A stretch of DNA of 64,000 bases from Paraburkholderia acidicola (GTDB lineage: Bacteria; Pseudomonadota; Gammaproteobacteria; Burkholderiales; Burkholderiaceae): NCBI RefSeq assembly GCF_002362315.1, contig NZ_MTZV01000006.1, forward strand, positions 682,001 to 746,000, in the 5' to 3' direction. Of this stretch, positions 60,435 to 64,000 are shown piece by piece. The translations under genes were made by a program, and so were the position numbers. Within the stretch, counting starts at the first letter, position 1. Each line of letters opens with the position of its first letter. Below the pieces are notes generated by a model, which searched no databases, was not told where the DNA came from, and saw only the letters and a list, made by a program, of their open reading frames with translations.

Positions 60435-61730
60435 TCAATAAGGCTCGCGGGCGCGCCGCCAGTCCTGCACCGCCTGCCACATGCGCCGCCACGGCGGATC
60501 GGCGAACAGGATGAATGCGCCCACGGCCAGCAAACCACAGACGAGAAACGTCCCGCGATAGCCAAGCCCCGCCACCAGCAACCCCGACAGCACGCCCGAC
60601 AGAATCGAGCCCACCCGCGCCGAGTTGAAGAACAGCGCGGTCGCCTGGCCGGGCGAACGCGGCATCAGGTCCTGCACATAGGTCATTCCAAGGCACGAGG
60701 TAACCGCGACGACGAAGGCGTTCAACGCCTGCATCGGGATCAGGATCGGGATCGAGCCCGCCGAGGCGAGCGCAATGAAGTACACGACATGCACCGCCGC
60801 GCAGGCAGCGAGCCAGCGCAGCTTGTTCAGCGTGGCACCGCGTGCGCCGAGCGCAAGCATCATCGGGATTTCGAGGAATGCACCGAGACCGAGCATGATC
60901 GACACGTCGATGCGCGCGCCGCCCAGACCATGCACAACGTACAGCGGCAACACGATCATCGTCGCGTTGGCCGCGAGGCCGATCAGCGTCAGCGCGATCA
61001 CCGTGCGCCAGATCACCCGCGACGACGCCACCGGATGGACGAAATCGGGTTTGACCGGCGGCTCCGGCTCGGTGACGGTAGTCACTTCGAGCAACGTCGC
61101 CGGATCGCCGGCCACGTGTGCCGGCGTGCTGTGCAGCGCGCCGCCGGACGCTTCGGGCATGCGCCAGACGATCACGGCGCAGCCGGCAAAGCACGCCGCG
61201 GCGAACAGGAAGAGCCCGTAAAAGTCGGCGGCGGCCAGCACCAGTGCGCCCACCGACGGCCCGAACACCCACGCCACCGACAGCACCGTGCGCAAGGTCG
61301 CCGTCGCGAACGTACGCTCGGCCTCGTCGCGCACCTGCAACGCCGCCCGGCCGAACGAAAAGACCATCGACATCGCCGAGCCGCCTGCACCGAGAAACGC
61401 GACACCGATCACGAGCAATGCGCGGTAGTCGCGCACGAAGCACAGTGAAACAAAGCCGAGCGCCGCCGCGATCAGCGCCCCGAGCAGCAGCGCGCGGTGG
61501 TGCCCGTGGCGGTCCGACCATTTACCGGCCCACGCGCTCGCCGCCACGCCGCTCGCCGCGATCAACGTCATGAAGAGGCCGAGCCGCAGCGGCGTCATGC
61601 CGGCGTGCTCGACGCTGAACAGCGACAGGTACGGCGCGGTGAAAGACATCGCGACGCCGAGCATCAGGGTCGCGCCTGCCAGTGGCACAAAGGACGGGAT
61701 GCGCGTCAGGTCGGCGAATCGGGAGTTCAT
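60435..61730 (-). CDS. MFS transporter of the sugar-efflux (SET) type
   Basis: 431 residues with 12 predicted helices. AWAGKWSDRHGHHRALLLGA is the MFS loop 2-3 motif. TAPYLSLFSVEHAGMTPLRLG and FNSARVGSILSGVLSGLLV resemble the SetA-family exporters of sugars or drugs. The long central loop of about 40 residues (GGALHSTPAHVAGD and on) is normal. It converges on the upstream LysR gene and is not obviously linked to either neighbour. Confidence 0.82.
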   Translation of the reverse strand: MNSRFADLTRIPSFVPLAGATLMLGVAMSFTAPYLSLFSVEHAGMTPLRLGLFMTLIAASGVAASAWAGKWSDRHGHHRALLLGALIAAALGFVSLCFVRDYRALLVIGVAFLGAGGSAMSMVFSFGRAALQVRDEAERTFATATLRTVLSVAWVFGPSVGALVLAAADFYGLFLFAAACFAGCAVIVWRMPEASGGALHSTPAHVAGDPATLLEVTTVTEPEPPVKPDFVHPVASSRVIWRTVIALTLIGLAANATMIVLPLYVVHGLGGARIDVSIMLGLGAFLEIPMMLALGARGATLNKLRWLAACAAVHVVYFIALASAGSIPILIPMQALNAFVVAVTSCLGMTYVQDLMPRSPGQATALFFNSARVGSILSGVLSGLLVAGLGYRGTFLVCGLLAVGAFILFADPPWRRMWQAVQDWRRAREPY

Positions 61731-61796
61731 CGGGGGCGGGTGTGGGAACCGTGCGCACGCCGCGCAACGGAGCGCAGCGCGGCCAAACCGCAGATG

Positions 61797-62762
61797 TTAA
61801 GCCTTTCGTCGCACGGATGGGGGCGACTCAGGCAGATTCTCGTCCGGCAGATCCGGGTAATGCTCGAAAGTCCGCTTGATCAGTTGCCGCAGCCAGATGT
61901 TCGCCCGGTCATCGTGAAAGCGCGGATGCCAGTGCTGCCGCAGGCCGAACGGCGGCAACGCGACCGGCGGCGGCAGGATGCGCACGGTGCCGAGCTTCGC
62001 GAACACGTTGCCGAGTTCGAGCGGCACCGTGGCGATCAGGTCGGGATGCTGGTCGATCAGCAACGGTACGACGAGGAAGTGTGGTGTCGATAGATAGACG
62101 TTGCGGCGAATGCCGTATTCGTCGAAGGCGCTGTCGTAGGTGGCGCCGCCCGGACCTTCCAGCGTCACGACGATATGGCGCATCGTTTCGAACTGCTCGC
62201 GCGTGATCGTCGCGCCGACCGCCGTGTTGCGCACGCTCACCATCGTCACGAACGAATGCATGAAGAGTTGCTGCTGGAACAGTTCGTCGGGCGCCCCGCG
62301 GTACGAACCCAGCGCGAGATCGGCCTCGCCTGTTGCGAGCGTGCCGGCAATCTGTCCGAACGGTACCTGCAGGCTGCGCAGCGTGCAGTCAGGCGCCTCC
62401 CTGCGCAACTGGCGAATGAGCGGTGGCAGGAACACCAGTTCGCCCATGTCCGTCATGCATAACGTAAAACTGCGCCGCGCGGTGGCCGGATGAAACTGCG
62501 CCTGCGGCACGACGTCCTCGCGCAGCGTCGTCATCATGCCGACGATCGACGGGCCGAGCATCGCCGCCTTCGGTGTCGGCGTCATGCCGGCGGCCGTCTT
62601 CACGAACAACGGGTCTTCGAAGAATGCGCGCAGCCGGTTCAGCGCGTGGCTCATCGCTCCCTGCGACAGACCAACCTCCGTCGCGGCCCGCGTCACGCTG
62701 CGCTCGCGCAGCAGCGCATCGAACACCACCAGCAGGTTCAGGTCGAGATCACGAATATGCAT
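61797..62762 (-). CDS. LysR family regulator (NodD-like)
   Basis: About 321 residues. IRDLDLNLLVVFDALLRERS then EVGLSQGAMSHALNRLRAFF matches the helix-turn-helix of the NodD/NahR/SyrM-like subgroup, and FTLCMTDMGELVFLPPLIRQL begins the sensor domain. ATG 62762 or 62771 are both possible; neither has a strong ribosome site. It diverges from the Rieske oxygenase gene (135 bp) and likely activates it in response to an aromatic compound. Confidence 0.87.
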   Translation of the reverse strand: MHIRDLDLNLLVVFDALLRERSVTRAATEVGLSQGAMSHALNRLRAFFEDPLFVKTAAGMTPTPKAAMLGPSIVGMMTTLREDVVPQAQFHPATARRSFTLCMTDMGELVFLPPLIRQLRREAPDCTLRSLQVPFGQIAGTLATGEADLALGSYRGAPDELFQQQLFMHSFVTMVSVRNTAVGATITREQFETMRHIVVTLEGPGGATYDSAFDEYGIRRNVYLSTPHFLVVPLLIDQHPDLIATVPLELGNVFAKLGTVRILPPPVALPPFGLRQHWHPRFHDDRANIWLRQLIKRTFEHYPDLPDENLPESPPSVRRKA

Positions 62763-62896
62763 GATGTGCATTCCAGTCATTACGGCCATTGTCTTGACGC
62801 ATGATGGTGGCGAACCTATCGTGCGGTCAAGCGCCCCGCAGCCGGGCGCGGCGGCAACGTGGCAATGCCATCGACAACATGACTGGAGACAGCACG

Positions 62897-63940
62897 ATGT
62901 TTATTCAAAACACGTGGTACGTGGCCGCGTGGTCACACGAAATCGGCGCGGACGATTTCTTCGCCCGGACGATTACCGGCATTCCGGTCCTGATGTATCG
63001 CAGCGCCGACGGCACGGTGGTCGCGCTCGAAGATCGCTGCTGTCATCGCGGCGCACCGCTATCGCTCGGCCGGCGCGAAGGTGACGATGTGCGCTGCCTG
63101 TATCACGGTCTGAAGTTCGACTGCAGCGGCACCTGCATCGAAGCGCCCGCCCAGGATCGTGTGCCGCCTCAAGCGCGGGTGCGCAGCTTCGCGGTGGTCG
63201 AGCGGCATCGATGGGTATGGATCTGGATGGGCGACGCGGCGCTCGCCGATCCAGATGCGATTCCCGACACGCACTGGCTCGACGACCCCGACTGGCGCAG
63301 TCTGCCCGGCTACATTCACTACGACGTGAATTACCTGCTGATCTGCGACAACCTGCTCGACTTCTCGCATCTGCCGTTCGTGCATCCGACCACGCTCGGC
63401 GGTCCGGAAAGCTACGCGAAGATCCGGCCGTCGGTCGAGCGGCTCGACAATGGCGTACGTGTCACGCGCTGGACCATGGACACCGATGTGCCACCGTTCG
63501 CCGCCGCCGTGAAGGCGTGGCCGGGCAAGGTCGATCGCTGGAACATCTACGATTTCACGATCCCCGGCATCCTGCGGATGGACTCGGGTATGGCACCGGT
63601 GGGCACGGGCGCACAGGACGGCCTGCGTGTAGATGCCGCCGAATTTCGCGGCTGCCAGGCGTTGACGCCGGAAACCGCAACCTCGACGCATTACTTCTTC
63701 GGGCATCCGCACAACTTCGCAATCGATCAGCCCGAAGTGACGCGTGCGATTCACCAGTCGATCGTCGAAGCATTCGATGAGGATCGCGCGATCATCACCG
63801 CGCAGCAACGCAATCTCGCCCTCGATCCCTCGTTCAACATGATGGCCTTCGCAATGGACTCGGCGCTCGTGCAGTTTCGCCGTATCGTCGAACGGTATCT
63901 CGACGCGGAGCGTCAGGGCCTGGCTCGAAGCGCTGTTTAA
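62897..63940 (+). CDS. VanA-like Rieske aromatic ring-demethylase oxygenase
   Basis: 347 residues, the length of vanillate O-demethylase oxygenase. The Rieske [2Fe-2S] ligands are Cys48-x-His50 (DRCCHRG) and Cys67-x2-His70 (VRCLYHG). The mononuclear iron site is in CDNLLDFSHLPFVH. GGAGAC lies 8 nt before the ATG at 62897. It would O-demethylate or hydroxylate an aromatic acid using electrons from a VanB-type reductase. That gene is not visible, though it could lie beyond the window. Divergent LysR control is usual for this class. Confidence 0.87.
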   Translation: MFIQNTWYVAAWSHEIGADDFFARTITGIPVLMYRSADGTVVALEDRCCHRGAPLSLGRREGDDVRCLYHGLKFDCSGTCIEAPAQDRVPPQARVRSFAVVERHRWVWIWMGDAALADPDAIPDTHWLDDPDWRSLPGYIHYDVNYLLICDNLLDFSHLPFVHPTTLGGPESYAKIRPSVERLDNGVRVTRWTMDTDVPPFAAAVKAWPGKVDRWNIYDFTIPGILRMDSGMAPVGTGAQDGLRVDAAEFRGCQALTPETATSTHYFFGHPHNFAIDQPEVTRAIHQSIVEAFDEDRAIITAQQRNLALDPSFNMMAFAMDSALVQFRRIVERYLDAERQGLARSAV

Positions 63941-64000
63941 CGCACCCCGATCCGCGCCACCACCCGCCCCAACGTCGGCGACGGCTCGATCGTCATCTCG
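63937..64000 (-). CDS. 3' end of a gene running in from the right edge
   Basis: Minus-strand frame open from 64000 to a TAA at 63939-63937, with codons reading EMTIEPSPTLGRVVARIGVR. Codon choice (GTG, GCG, CGG, ATC) is like the neighbours. It overlaps the oxygenase stop by three bases. Too short to identify. Confidence 0.35.
   Translation of the reverse strand, partial: EMTIEPSPTLGRVVARIGVR

Noticed and set aside
1..64000. CRISPR arrays, tRNA/rRNA genes, insertion sequences, riboswitches
   Set aside because: Looked for short phased repeats, cloverleaf-like segments, transposase motifs and long terminal inverted repeats. The only regular repeat found is the hipBA operator array, too short and promoter-bound to be CRISPR.

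Overview
The window is high-GC DNA packed with genes on both strands. It looks like chromosome or megaplasmid sequence from a plant- or soil-associated member of the Burkholderiales, most likely Paraburkholderia or Caballeronia. The evidence is a genuine acdS/acdR pair (ACC deaminase, a rhizosphere trait), a Burkholderia-type trimeric porin, a ProQ/FinO protein with a long low-complexity N-terminus, many LysR/AraC/TetR regulators and a large organosulfur-acquisition island. I saw no rRNA or tRNA genes, no insertion sequence and no CRISPR array. Genus is an inference from gene content.

Layout. 1-5.2 kb (minus strand): two tandem TPR/glycosyltransferase-like genes, the second cut by the window edge, then an isolated gspI-gspJ minor pseudopilin pair butted against a lone Phd/YefM-type antitoxin gene. 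5.3-11.8 kb: a TetR gene and a small uncharacterised cluster made of a haem-oxygenase-like iron enzyme diverging from a PLP fold-III racemase/aldolase, a lactone oxidase and an MFS transporter. 12.3-16.9 kb: porin, AraC regulator, and a TetR gene with a VOC-SDR operon that shares a candidate operator. 17-19.6 kb: ProQ and a hipBA module preceded by a regular array of operators. 19.7-29.2 kb: acdS/acdR, a lipoprotein M1 aminopeptidase, VOC, LysR/LysE, a shikimate-kinase-like gene with an unclear start, a second hipBA module, and RidA.

29.4-43.5 kb is an organosulfur island. One operon (ABC ATPase, cysteine-dioxygenase-like cupin, cystathionine-lyase-like enzyme, four-domain rhodanese) diverges from a binding protein plus two permeases. 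A third operon (NtaA/DszA-type flavin monooxygenase, TauD-type dioxygenase, VOC, SfnB-type monooxygenase, AsfA flavoprotein, AsfB ferredoxin) converges on them. Together they would import organosulfur compounds, release sulfite or sulfide and trim C-S bonds. 43.6-48.9 kb interrupts this with an extra groESL operon under a CIRCE element, an alpha/beta hydrolase/MerR pair and an SDR/AraC pair.

48.9-59.4 kb resumes with a sulfonate-type binding protein and an SfnG/SsuD-like monooxygenase. A tightly overlapping eight-gene operon follows: ArgH-family lyase, permease, ATPase, binding protein, two polysaccharide-deacetylase-fold hydrolases (one lacking the usual histidines), MmgE/PrpD protein and a second binding protein, with a divergent LysR gene. 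The pairing of an ArgH-family C-N lyase with an MmgE/PrpD protein and an amino-acid importer resembles the logic known for iminodisuccinate/EDDS breakdown, so this is my best candidate for an undescribed catabolic system. 60.4-64 kb holds a SET-type MFS exporter, a LysR gene diverging from a VanA-like Rieske oxygenase, and the tail of one more gene.
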